Shown here: piece after piece, positions 7,374-15,039 of the stretch
Layout of the letters: every line of letters begins with the position of its first letter
Numbering within the stretch: the first letter of the stretch is position 1
Source: Peptococcaceae bacterium
GTDB lineage: Bacteria; Bacillota; DSM-521; Neomoorellales; Neomoorellaceae
Length of the DNA stretch: 29,546 bases
Direction: 5' to 3'
Assembly: GCA_003509545.1 (NCBI GenBank)
Contig: DOLC01000071.1
Coordinates: 1 to 29,546 of the forward strand
The notes under the pieces: generated by a model
The model's input: the letters and a program-made list of their open reading frames with translations, nothing else
Databases searched by the model: none
What the model was told of the DNA's origin: nothing
Translations under genes and position numbers: made by a program

Positions 7374-8546
7374 CTAGCTCACCATACCTGTTCGCCTTAT
7401 ACTCACTTGCACTTCAACGGTTACGGGGGCCTGGGCATAAATCGAACGCCAATTCCCTTTAACCGCTTCCCACCACCGAGGATTGTTTTCTTCGATCTTC
7501 TTCCCGAAGCCCAAGACATCCGCCTGGTACTGCCGCTGCAACTTCCCAATTACGTACTCAACCCGCTGTTTTATTAATTCATCGGCCCTTTCTTCAATTT
7601 GGCGCAAAATCGGGGCTGACAGCGGTTCCGGGCTGCCTATTTTTTCTATAATATCAGCCGTTATATATAACTTAACAGTAAAGGTGGGCGTGTCGCCTAT
7701 TACCTGTGACTTCACCTTGTTTTCTACCCGGCAAAGCTCCAGGCTAAAAATGCGCTTTAACTCTGGTACGGGTAAAGGTATAATCTCTCCACCTCTGACT
7801 TGCCCGGTGACCCAGTGGGCAGCCTGGGTCTCTTCCGGGGTGAGCCAACCCACCAGCTTCCCTTCTCTGATCACCCCCGTGCCGCTTACTTGCAATTCCA
7901 GGGGCTCTTGTCCAGGTACCACAGTTACCCTGGATAATAGAATATCCCTGTCCCCATATAAGGCAGCCCACACCTCGGACAAGTTATGTTTAATAAAGCG
8001 AGAAGTTCTAATCTGGCGCTCGGACTGCTCCTGCAAGAATATGCTCACACTGCGGGCAAATTTGGGCCGGGCCGAAAAAATCTCTTCAGCCCGGCCTTCA
8101 GCTAAAAGTACGGTAATGTCCAAGTAACTTTCACGGCTGCGAGCCCAGAAATCCAAAACCTCCACCAGGTTTCGCCTCCGGGCCAGTTCTTGGCCGATCA
8201 ATAACACTTTCTGGTGGCCAAAAAAGAGCTGGCGCTCCGACCGGGTAGCCGCCTTGCGCATGGCTTCCGCAAAAGTTGATCCGGTAACTGTCAGGCGCCA
8301 GGTGGGCAGCGTCTCTTCCTGGCCTTCACCTCCTCCCCCGCCACCGCCCCCAGCCCGGGCAGCCATACGGCGTAAGATGGGCATCTCCATAGTTAGCTCA
8401 AACTGGTCTTGTTCCCCTCCCTCCCCGGCCTTAACTGACACCAGATCGACAAAGGTCCCCAACACCAGGGCACGGCGCTCTATGTCTAGATTATCCCAAC
8501 ACCCGGCCAACATTAAGGCGATCAGCACTAATGCTAACGACCTCAT
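7374..8546 (-). CDS. Spore germination receptor C subunit (Ger(x)C lipoprotein)
   Basis: Lipid-anchored subunit of the germinant receptor on the outer face of the inner spore membrane. A short signal peptide ends in the lipobox LMLAGC, with C16 as the lipidated cysteine, followed by WDNLDIERRALVLG, a conserved Ger(x)C start. A run of eight glycines (residues 66-73) forms an odd flexible loop before LPTWRLTVTG. The C-terminal Ger(x)C core includes TADIIEKIGS. Length 390 aa is usual. Its ATG overlaps the A-subunit TGA by 4 nt (ATGA), indicating translational coupling. Confidence 0.94.
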   Translation of the reverse strand: MRSLALVLIALMLAGCWDNLDIERRALVLGTFVDLVSVKAGEGGEQDQFELTMEMPILRRMAARAGGGGGGGGEGQEETLPTWRLTVTGSTFAEAMRKAATRSERQLFFGHQKVLLIGQELARRRNLVEVLDFWARSRESYLDITVLLAEGRAEEIFSARPKFARSVSIFLQEQSERQIRTSRFIKHNLSEVWAALYGDRDILLSRVTVVPGQEPLELQVSGTGVIREGKLVGWLTPEETQAAHWVTGQVRGGEIIPLPVPELKRIFSLELCRVENKVKSQVIGDTPTFTVKLYITADIIEKIGSPEPLSAPILRQIEERADELIKQRVEYVIGKLQRQYQADVLGFGKKIEENNPRWWEAVKGNWRSIYAQAPVTVEVQVSIRRTGMVS

Positions 8547-10144
8547 TTTTTCGGCCCCTTAGTCCCCATCCGTTTCTCCTCTAAGGGTCTAAGATAGGCA
8601 GGCCGTAAATGGTGTCTAAAAAGGGGGGCACGGTAAATGCTATCCTTAAGATCCCGTACTGTCCACGGTGCCCAGGGCTTAAGATAAGGTACTCCAAAGC
8701 TTTTGAGGGAAACGAGATGGGTGAGGATCAACATCAAACCTAAAATAATGCCGTAAAGCCCGAAAATAGCAGCCATTATCATGAGGAAAAAGCGCAAAAT
8801 CCGCAGCGCAATAGCCGCATCATAACTGGGAATAACGAAGCCCGCTATAGCAGTGAGGGATACTACAATGACCATAGCAGAGCTCACAATACCTGCTTGA
8901 ACCGCTGCCTGTCCCAGGATAATAGCCCCCACCACCCCCAGGGTCTGGCCTAAAGGGGTGGGTAACCGGATACCGGCTTCCCGGAGCAATTCTAAAGTGG
9001 TTTCCATGATAAACGCCTCAATTATAGTAGGGAAAGGCAATCCTTCCCGGCCGGCTCCAATGGAAATAGCTAGAGAAGTAGGTATCATTTCCGGGGTAAA
9101 AGAAACCATGGCGATATACATGGAAGGCAGAATCAAAGCCAGTGCGGACCCCAAGAAACGCAAGGTTCGGATTAAAAAGGTAATAAACCACCGGTGGTAA
9201 AAATCCTCCGGACTATGCATAAGGGAATTAAAAGTAGCGGGGACGAGGAGCGCAAAGGGGGTATTATCGGTTAAGATGACGACCCGTCCCTCAAGTAAAG
9301 CCGCTGCCGCCTCATCGGGCCTCTCGGTGTTCTGGATTTGGGAGAAAGGAGAGTACCACCGATCCTCTATCATTTGTTCAATAAATCCGCTCTCCAATAT
9401 ACCATCGATATCGATCCCCCTAAGGCGCCGTTCCACCTCCGCCACCAGCTCGGGGTTGACCACACCCGCTAAGTACATGACCCCTACCGTGGTGCGGCTC
9501 CGCCGGCCCAAGAAGTAGGTCTTGAGTTTGAGCTGGGGATCGCGGATACGCCGCCGCAATAACGTAGTATTGGTACGAAAACATTCCGAAAATCCTTCTC
9601 GCGAGCCCCGGATGAGAGCCTCAGCGGGCGGTTCCTCCACCCCCCGGTGTTCCCAACCGCAAACTTCCAGGGCCAGAGCCCCTTTCACGCCATCCAGGAG
9701 GAGCACGGCAAAACCGCTCATAACACAAAGGGCAGCTTCGCCAAAGTCTGCTATCTCCCGGACATTGGCTACAGTCACTAAGGAATCCCGCACCTGGTAG
9801 AATAGCTCCCTGGCTGGATTAAATACCGAAGTGGCCAGGGGAGCTTCCAGCAGGAGGGATTTGACAATTTGGGTATCAACAATTTCGTTATCCACCAGCC
9901 CGTCTACGTAAATTAGTACCGCTGCCCTACCCTCCCGGCCGCCTATCTTCATCCGGCGGTAGACGACATCCTGGCAATCGACAAAAATTGCCTGGAGTAT
10001 TTCCATATTAGCTTCTAAACTGTACTCAAAAGGAGCGGCCGTTGCTTCCCCCTCATTTACCAGGGGAGAGGATAGCCGGTCTCTGCTTGAGATAGACTTT
10101 TCCTTCTGCTTCTTGCACAAATACCGCCAAAATTTTTGAGGCAA
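8543..10144 (-). CDS. Spore germination receptor A subunit (GerAA-type)
   Basis: Membrane subunit of a GerA-family germinant receptor. A hydrophilic N-terminal domain (about residues 45-300) includes VLIYVDGLVDNEIVD and the conserved PFSQIQNTERPDEAAAALLEGRV region (split here: PFSQIQNTERPDE, then AAAALLEGRV). A membrane domain follows, with SMYIAMVSFTPEMIPTSLA and FPTIIEAFIMETTLELLREA being strongly typical. The 533-aa length fits the family. The start is uncertain: TTG at 10144 is the longest option, with a GGGGG stretch about 14 nt upstream; no internal start has a better SD. First gene of the operon, downstream of the sigma-G-like promoter. Confidence 0.93.
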   Translation of the reverse strand: MPQKFWRYLCKKQKEKSISSRDRLSSPLVNEGEATAAPFEYSLEANMEILQAIFVDCQDVVYRRMKIGGREGRAAVLIYVDGLVDNEIVDTQIVKSLLLEAPLATSVFNPARELFYQVRDSLVTVANVREIADFGEAALCVMSGFAVLLLDGVKGALALEVCGWEHRGVEEPPAEALIRGSREGFSECFRTNTTLLRRRIRDPQLKLKTYFLGRRSRTTVGVMYLAGVVNPELVAEVERRLRGIDIDGILESGFIEQMIEDRWYSPFSQIQNTERPDEAAAALLEGRVVILTDNTPFALLVPATFNSLMHSPEDFYHRWFITFLIRTLRFLGSALALILPSMYIAMVSFTPEMIPTSLAISIGAGREGLPFPTIIEAFIMETTLELLREAGIRLPTPLGQTLGVVGAIILGQAAVQAGIVSSAMVIVVSLTAIAGFVIPSYDAAIALRILRFFLMIMAAIFGLYGIILGLMLILTHLVSLKSFGVPYLKPWAPWTVRDLKDSIYRAPLFRHHLRPAYLRPLEEKRMGTKGPKK

Positions 10145-10201
10145 TGGAAAAGGCCCCCTACCATTAAGGTTTTCAGGGTTTTCCCAGTTGCTCGCTCATT
10201 T

Positions 10202-10231
10202 TATCTTGCGTAAGGCAGCTGGTAAATATTC
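10202..10231 (-). promoter_or_regulatory. Sigma-G-like (forespore) promoter of the germination operon
   Basis: On the minus strand GAATA (plus 10227-10231), an 18-nt spacer and CAAGATA (plus 10202-10208). This closely fits the Bacillus sigma-G pattern GHATR-N18-CATnhTA, with one mismatch in the -10. The -35 lies within an 18-bp imperfect palindrome, CTGGTAAATATTCACCAG (10219-10236). Predicted transcription starts about 50 nt before the gerA start codon. GerA operons in Bacillus are sigma-G dependent, which agrees with this placement. Confidence 0.55.
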
Positions 10232-10264
10232 ACCAGGGGAAGGCCACCCCTTTTTTCTCTATCT

Positions 10265-10870
10265 TCAAGGCCTCCCTACAATTAACTTCACTATTTTCCC
10301 CGCCAGGTCCTCCACCCTTTCAATCTTTATCTCAGCTTTCTTTACATTCTCCACTGTGCGACGGTTAATGTTAGAGCCGATAAGGCACACGACCAGGGGA
10401 TTTAGGAAATCCATAAGGGGTCCTAAAAGCATATTTTCACTGCGGACATGTTCTAATAAAACAATTTTTCCCTCTGGATGGCACACCCGGCGTACTTCCT
10501 GTAACCCAAGTACCGGGTCAGGCACACTACAAAAAACGCAAGTGGCTACAACCGTATCAAAACTGGCAGCGGGAAAATCCAGTTGCTGCACATCCATCTC
10601 CAGTAGCGTCACTGGGGCCCGCGCTAGATGTAGCTTTTGCCTGGCCCGGGCCAGCATCCTTGAGCTAAAGTCTATAGCCGTCACCTGGCAGTCAGGCGGA
10701 TAAAAAGGGAAATTAGCGCCTGTACCCACTCCCACCTCCAGTACCCTGCCGTGAGCCTCCTGCCAGACTAGTTTTCGCCAACGAGGAGAAATCATCCTAT
10801 CCATAAAGTCATAAAAGATGGCCGTGCGGTTATAACGCTTTTTAATTGTCTCTGTAAGATTTCTATCCAC
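10265..10870 (-). CDS. Class I SAM-dependent methyltransferase (UbiE/PmtA-like)
   Basis: Cytosolic methyltransferase with a Rossmann fold. The SAM-binding motif VLEVGVGTGANF is near residues 43-54, the acidic motif VTAIDFSSRML follows, then DVQQLDFP and FDTVVATCVFCSVPDP. The N-terminal YNRTAIFYDFMD segment and the 201-aa length resemble the small UbiE/phosphatidylethanolamine N-methyltransferase-like group; the true substrate cannot be read from sequence. It starts at GTG (10870) with GAGGTGG upstream. TATAAT on the minus strand (10893-10898) could be its -10. It lies divergent from azlC and about 35 nt beyond the germination promoter, but is probably a separate unit. Confidence 0.88.
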   Translation of the reverse strand: MDRNLTETIKKRYNRTAIFYDFMDRMISPRWRKLVWQEAHGRVLEVGVGTGANFPFYPPDCQVTAIDFSSRMLARARQKLHLARAPVTLLEMDVQQLDFPAASFDTVVATCVFCSVPDPVLGLQEVRRVCHPEGKIVLLEHVRSENMLLGPLMDFLNPLVVCLIGSNINRRTVENVKKAEIKIERVEDLAGKIVKLIVGRP

Positions 10871-10918
10871 CCCTTCACCACCTCGCAGCTATATTATAGT
10901 ATATCCTACCTAGTTGGA

Positions 10919-10948
10919 TTGACTTTCCTCCCGGGCTTATTGTAAGAT
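10919..10948 (+). promoter_or_regulatory. Sigma-A promoter for azlCD
   Basis: TTGACT (10919-10924), an 18-nt spacer and TAAGAT (10943-10948), 25 nt upstream of the azlC ATG. It lies back to back with the putative methyltransferase -10 at 10893-10898. Confidence 0.55.
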
Positions 10949-10973
10949 GGGGCAGGCAAGGGGGCTTTAAGAA

Positions 10974-11666
10974 ATGGACTGGCGAGAAGAAGTAGGGCGC
11001 GGTCTAAAAAGCGCCTTCCCCATCGTCCTGGGCTATTTACCTCTGGGCTTTGTCTACGGTGTGCTGGCCCGTGAAGCCGGATTGGATCTTTTCACCATTG
11101 TGCTAATGTCGGTGCTCGTGTACGCCGGCTCTGCCCAGTTTATCGCCGTCAGCCTCCTGGCCAGCGGCGCTGCAGTTCTCTCCATTGTTTTTACTGTTTT
11201 TTTAGTCAACCTGCGCCACTTGCTCATGAGCGCTTCCCTGGCCCCTTACCTCCGTCGCCATCACCCGGGCCTTCTGGCCCTTCTGTCCGCAGAAATCACC
11301 GACGAAACCTTTGCCATGGCCATGGCCCACTACGCCCACCATAAACCCAGCCTTTTTTATCATTTTGCCCTGCACCTTGCCTCCCACTCTTCTTGGGTAC
11401 TGGCTTCCTTCTTGGGGGGATTAATGGGTAATATACTGGGGGACCCCGGTCGTTGGGGCTTTAACTTTGCCCTGCCGGCTATGTTTATCATCTTGCTTAT
11501 TTTTCAGCTCAAAAATAAAAAGACCCTGCTGGTGGCAGGGATCGCAGCATCTTTATCCATCGCTATTGCCATACTTTTGCCCGGTAACTGGAATATTATC
11601 CTGGCCGCTTGTTTGGCGGCTGCTATAGGGGTGGCTTTGGAACCGTGGATGGGCACATCTGGTTAG
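10974..11666 (+). CDS. azlC: AzlC family branched-chain amino acid exporter, large subunit
   Basis: Integral membrane protein that exports branched-chain amino acids together with AzlD. The 230 residues carry several hydrophobic helices and family motifs: FPIVLGYLPLGFVYGVLA at the N terminus, VYAGSAQFIAVSLL, FLVNLRHLLMSASLAPYL and EITDETFAMA. ATG at 10974 follows a purine-rich AAGGGGG about 8 nt upstream. Its last 22 nt overlap azlD, so the two are translationally coupled. The source of the exported amino acids is not indicated by neighbours. Confidence 0.95.
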   Translation: MDWREEVGRGLKSAFPIVLGYLPLGFVYGVLAREAGLDLFTIVLMSVLVYAGSAQFIAVSLLASGAAVLSIVFTVFLVNLRHLLMSASLAPYLRRHHPGLLALLSAEITDETFAMAMAHYAHHKPSLFYHFALHLASHSSWVLASFLGGLMGNILGDPGRWGFNFALPAMFIILLIFQLKNKKTLLVAGIAASLSIAIAILLPGNWNIILAACLAAAIGVALEPWMGTSG

Positions 11667-11965
11667 TTATTCTCGGTATGGCTTTAGTAACCTATATACC
11701 CCGCATGTTACCTCTGGTCATGCTCAGCCGCACACAACTGCCGGATATATTCTTGCGCTGGCTAAGCTATATTCCTGCGGCTGTACTGGCCGCTCTGCTG
11801 GCACCTGCTTTATTTCTCCCTGAGGGGAAATTCGCCCTGGTGGGAAATCCCTACCTTCTAGCAGCTATACCCACCAGCCTGGTAGCTATAAGGACGCGCA
11901 GCATAGCCCTTACCATCTTATGCGGCATGCTGGCCATGGTCTTGTTCCAGCATGTGAGGTTCTAA
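11645..11965 (+). CDS. azlD: AzlD family branched-chain amino acid exporter, small subunit
   Basis: Small membrane partner of AzlC. It has four hydrophobic segments and the family opening IWLVILGMALVTYIPRMLPL (residues 5-24). I start it at GTG 11645 (106 aa, the usual size); a GGGGTGG lies about 10 nt upstream. The longer frame from TTG 11609 lacks an SD and adds a Gly-rich tail foreign to the family. It overlaps the azlC 3' end by 22 nt. No clear terminator is visible in 11966-12127. Confidence 0.92.
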   Translation: MDGHIWLVILGMALVTYIPRMLPLVMLSRTQLPDIFLRWLSYIPAAVLAALLAPALFLPEGKFALVGNPYLLAAIPTSLVAIRTRSIALTILCGMLAMVLFQHVRF

Positions 11966-12127
11966 TAGCCGTATCGCAGGACTAAGTTAAGTTACACACA
12001 CCACCGCCGCTCTTACTCCGTTTGCAGTGCGTCCTCTTTTCCTGTCTAGCAGTTGCTGTCCTTCCGCTAAAATAACTTCCCTTCTCCACTCCATGACCGT
12101 AAAAAGCCTCTGCCGGGTTATTCCGCC

Positions 12128-12949
12128 TTACAGCGAAATACGGTTTTCGGCCAGGAGGCCAAACGGATAATAGCGGTTCTTTTTTACTTCTTTCTCCGCG
12201 TACATGCGCGCGTCAGCAACAGAGAGGAGAGAGCGTGCGTCCTCACCGTCCTCGGGGCAGTAGGCTACCCCGGCCGAAATGCCCACCTCTATACCACCAG
12301 TATAAGGTAGCTCTGCCAGCAGGTTCTCTTTTAACCTGGCCTTGAACTTTTCTACTCGTGGGCCCCGGCTGGCAAATAAGACCGCAAATTCGTCTCCCCC
12401 GTACCGGGCGGCTATGTCCTCTTCCCGCGTGCTCCTCCTTATTGCCCTCCCGGCCGCCTTCAAAACCGCGTCCCCTACCTGGTGACCCAGGGTGTCGTTT
12501 ATCTGCTTCATGTTGTCCAGGTCCAGTATGGCCACCGCAAAACCGCCTCCCCTTCTTAACCTGTGATCCAGTTCCCGGAAAAAGGTCCTGCGGTTGTAAA
12601 GGCCCGTTAGGGGGTCGGTCTCTGCTTCTCTCTTGAGCACCAAGGTCACCAGGTGGAATTTTACAGTCAGTAGATACATGGCCAGTATAGTGACTGCCGT
12701 GCCGGCGTTCACCAGCACCAGGTCGCCCAAGATCTTGCCCCAGCTTTCCGGAACACCAAGTCTGACCCAGTAAGCGCTCAGAAAAGTTCCGGTGCCCATA
12801 GTTAATAATCCCAAAAGCAGCAATTTCTCTGGCCCGTAACCTTTCCAGCCGCGCCTGCGGTAAAAGCCAACTCCCATACCCACGGCCGATAAAAAATATA
12901 TGGCAACCCTGAAAAGTCCTGATACCACTTCTACCTGCTCCGGCTCCAT
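12128..12949 (-). CDS. Membrane-bound diguanylate cyclase (GGDEF)
   Basis: Synthesises cyclic di-GMP from two GTP. The N-terminal part (about residues 8-100) has three to four hydrophobic segments with no recognised sensory domain. The GGDEF domain follows with DPLTGLYNRR, DLDNMKQINDTLGHQVGD and the intact active site RYGGDEF. An RxxD inhibitory site (REED) lies exactly five residues before GGDEF, so product feedback inhibition is expected. ATG at 12949 is preferred over TTG at 12952; AAGG is 7-8 nt upstream of the ATG. It stands alone between azlD (convergent) and the S-layer genes. Confidence 0.93.
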   Translation of the reverse strand: MEPEQVEVVSGLFRVAIYFLSAVGMGVGFYRRRGWKGYGPEKLLLLGLLTMGTGTFLSAYWVRLGVPESWGKILGDLVLVNAGTAVTILAMYLLTVKFHLVTLVLKREAETDPLTGLYNRRTFFRELDHRLRRGGGFAVAILDLDNMKQINDTLGHQVGDAVLKAAGRAIRRSTREEDIAARYGGDEFAVLFASRGPRVEKFKARLKENLLAELPYTGGIEVGISAGVAYCPEDGEDARSLLSVADARMYAEKEVKKNRYYPFGLLAENRISL

Positions 12950-13004
12950 CAAGCAACCTTACACCCCTTTTCTATATCCGAACCCGGCCTGCCTTACACA
13001 TAAA

Positions 13005-13041
13005 GCCGGGGAGCCCTCTCGCGGAGCGAGGGCGCCCCGGC
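13005..13041 (-). terminator. GC-rich terminator-like hairpin after the surface protein operon
   Basis: GCCGGGG (13005-13011) pairs with CCCCGGC (13035-13041), and inside it GCCCTC (13013-13018) pairs with GAGGGC (13028-13033), separated by one mismatch. It lies about 75 nt past the stop of the SLH gene and is followed on the minus strand by TTTATGTG, a modest T-rich stretch. Confidence 0.5.
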
Positions 13042-13113
13042 CAACACACGAAACCCTGCTCTCTACCACCCAATAATGCCCGGGGTATTGAACTACCCCG
13101 CGCCGTTCCCAGT

Positions 13114-14931
13114 CTATTTGCTTCCGATCGCCTCCAGCATACGGAGGATCATCGCCGCGGCTTCCGCACGCGTTACCCGTTTCTGCGGCCGGAACGTGTT
13201 ATCCGGATAGCCCACAACAATACCCTTGGCCACCGCAGCTCCCACGCTCGACTTCGCCCAATCCGGGATACTGGCCGCGTCCGCAAACTTCAGCTCCGCA
13301 GGAACAACAGGGCCTATCTTTTTCTCCAGTATCCGAACCACCAGTGCGGCCATCTCGGCCCGGGAAACCGGGCGGCCGGGTTCAAACGTAACCGTGCCGT
13401 CCGGCTGCGGGTAGCCCCTGACCAGGCCCTCCTTGGCCGCAGCGGCGACGACTCCCCTGGCCCAGTCCGGGATCGAGGCTCTATCCTTGAATTTAAGGAG
13501 GTCCTGTTCGCTGCCGGCAGGGAGCTTCAGAGCGCGTACCAGTATGGCGGTAATTTCAGCCCGGCTGATCTCGTTGTCGGGCCTGAAAGTGCCGTCCTCG
13601 TAGCCCGAGATGACGCCCATATCGGCTAGCTTACCCACGGTTTCTTCCGCCCAGTGGCTGGCCATGTCCTTGAAGGTGACCACTTCCGGCCTAGCCGCTT
13701 CTTTGCTCACGCCAAATACTGCAAACATCGCGAGGCGGTCGACCGTTACCGTAACGGTTCCCTTATCTGCATCAACTACTCCTGGCAGGCGCACCCACCT
13801 GCCTGCCTTCTCGTCGTAGTAGAAGGCGGCAGGATCCTGGTCCTTGCCGAGCTTCGTCTTGTCGAAGTAGAGAATGATAGTGATTTTCCCGGTCAGGGTG
13901 CCGTTCTTTAAGGTGATGTCCACTACCTTGCTGAGCAGAGGCATCCCTGCGCCCGCGGCCTTTTCGTCACCCACGACCTCAGCCTTGATGGCGGCGTTTG
14001 CCCCGGTCACGGCCCCTGCCGGCACCTCAACCTTCACCCTGCCGGAGATCTCGGCCACAGTCGTGGCTCCGACCTGGATGGGTTTCTCGACCTTATCGGC
14101 AGGTGGCGCTGGGGCCGGAGCAGGTGCTGGGCCTGGACCCGGTGCCGGCGCTGGAGCTGGAGCGGGTGCCGGGGTTGGTGCTGGCGCTGGAGCTGGTCCT
14201 GGAGCCGGTGCCGGCGCTGCCTGCGTGGTGAAGCTGAAGCTATAAACCTCAGCCAGGGCGTTGCCCGCCAGGTCCTTCACCGCGCCGGCAGGAATGGTCA
14301 CAGTGTATTTGGTGTTGTAGGCGAGGTTGGCGTTCGGCCTGATGGTCAGGACCTTGTCGGCGATGCTCTTCGTCACGGCAATGGCAGCATTATTAGCGTC
14401 CTTAAGCGAGATGGCATCGTAAGCCGGCCCCTCCTGCACGTCCTCGCTGAAGGTGACGGTGAGGGTCTTGTTCACCGGAACGTTTGTGGCATCATCGGCC
14501 GGGTCGGTGGAAACCACCACTGGCGGGGTGGTGTCCTGAGGCGGCTGCGGTGTCCCGCTTACAGTGAGGTTGACCTCGCGGAAGTCTCTGGGGTAAAAGA
14601 CGACCGTTTCGTTGGCCTGAACGCCGCCGACCTCAAAGACCACCGTTTTCCCTTCATCGGCGGCCGTCCCGCGAACGGCCAGCTTTTCGCCCAGAGGCCC
14701 CGGACTGCCGTACTTGCCGGCCTCCTCTACCGTGATCCGGCCGCGCTCTACCCCGTCTATTTTGGCCACCACCTCCGTACCCTTCGGCGCGGGCTGGCCG
14801 CCGATGGTCACCATGCCCCAGTAGGCCGCCGGCACGTCCGGCACCTGCGCGAAGGCCAGGGTAGGCAGAAAAAGCGCAAGGAAAAACGCCACAACAAGCC
14901 CGGTGCACTTTAAACGCAAGGCTTTTTTCAA
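13114..14931 (-). CDS. S-layer homology (SLH) domain surface protein with Ig-like domain
   Basis: Secreted protein anchored to the cell wall by three C-terminal SLH domains. I start it at TTG 14931 (605 aa): GGGAGG lies 5 nt upstream and the protein then opens KKALRLK plus a hydrophobic core ending LAFA, a clear signal peptide. The longer frame from 15039 adds 36 Arg-rich residues before the signal and looks spurious. In order: signal peptide (about 1-30), a beta-rich domain beginning VPAAYWGMVTIGG, a Big_5-type Ig domain (TPPVVVSTDPADDATNVPVN to FSFTT), an Ala/Pro/Gly linker, a beta-rich region, and SLH repeats marked by FKDMASHWAEE, GYEDGTFRPDNEISRAE and GYPDNTFRPQKRVTRAE. It lies downstream of the large surface protein and is probably co-transcribed with it. 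Confidence 0.9.
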   Translation of the reverse strand: MKKALRLKCTGLVVAFFLALFLPTLAFAQVPDVPAAYWGMVTIGGQPAPKGTEVVAKIDGVERGRITVEEAGKYGSPGPLGEKLAVRGTAADEGKTVVFEVGGVQANETVVFYPRDFREVNLTVSGTPQPPQDTTPPVVVSTDPADDATNVPVNKTLTVTFSEDVQEGPAYDAISLKDANNAAIAVTKSIADKVLTIRPNANLAYNTKYTVTIPAGAVKDLAGNALAEVYSFSFTTQAAPAPAPGPAPAPAPTPAPAPAPAPAPGPGPAPAPAPAPPADKVEKPIQVGATTVAEISGRVKVEVPAGAVTGANAAIKAEVVGDEKAAGAGMPLLSKVVDITLKNGTLTGKITIILYFDKTKLGKDQDPAAFYYDEKAGRWVRLPGVVDADKGTVTVTVDRLAMFAVFGVSKEAARPEVVTFKDMASHWAEETVGKLADMGVISGYEDGTFRPDNEISRAEITAILVRALKLPAGSEQDLLKFKDRASIPDWARGVVAAAAKEGLVRGYPQPDGTVTFEPGRPVSRAEMAALVVRILEKKIGPVVPAELKFADAASIPDWAKSSVGAAVAKGIVVGYPDNTFRPQKRVTRAEAAAMILRMLEAIGSK

Positions 14932-14976
14932 GAGGACCTCCCTCCTTAGTTCTTTTATGCCGGCCCCTTGCGCGAA

Positions 14977-15000
14977 GGGCCGCGCCCTCCGGCGCGGCCC
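14977..15000 (-). promoter_or_regulatory. Perfect intercistronic hairpin between the two surface protein genes
   Basis: GGGCCGCGCC (14977-14986) and GGCGCGGCCC (14991-15000) form a perfect 10-bp stem with a 4-nt loop, in the 108-nt gap between the genes. No T-tract follows on the minus strand. It could stabilise the upstream 3' end or attenuate read-through and so set the ratio of the two proteins; this is inference. Confidence 0.55.
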
Positions 15001-15039
15001 CCGCACGGAGCCGGAAATTGAGCCTCGTCTACTCGTCAA

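Noticed and set aside
14090..14225. Short direct repeats that could suggest a CRISPR-like array
   Set aside because: The repeats are imperfect GCCGGTGCTGG-type codon repeats encoding an Ala/Pro/Gly linker in frame; there are no spacers of constant length.
13874..14245. Plus-strand Gly/Ala-rich frames across the surface protein gene
   Set aside because: They are antisense readings of the Ala/Pro linker repeats in the SLH protein.
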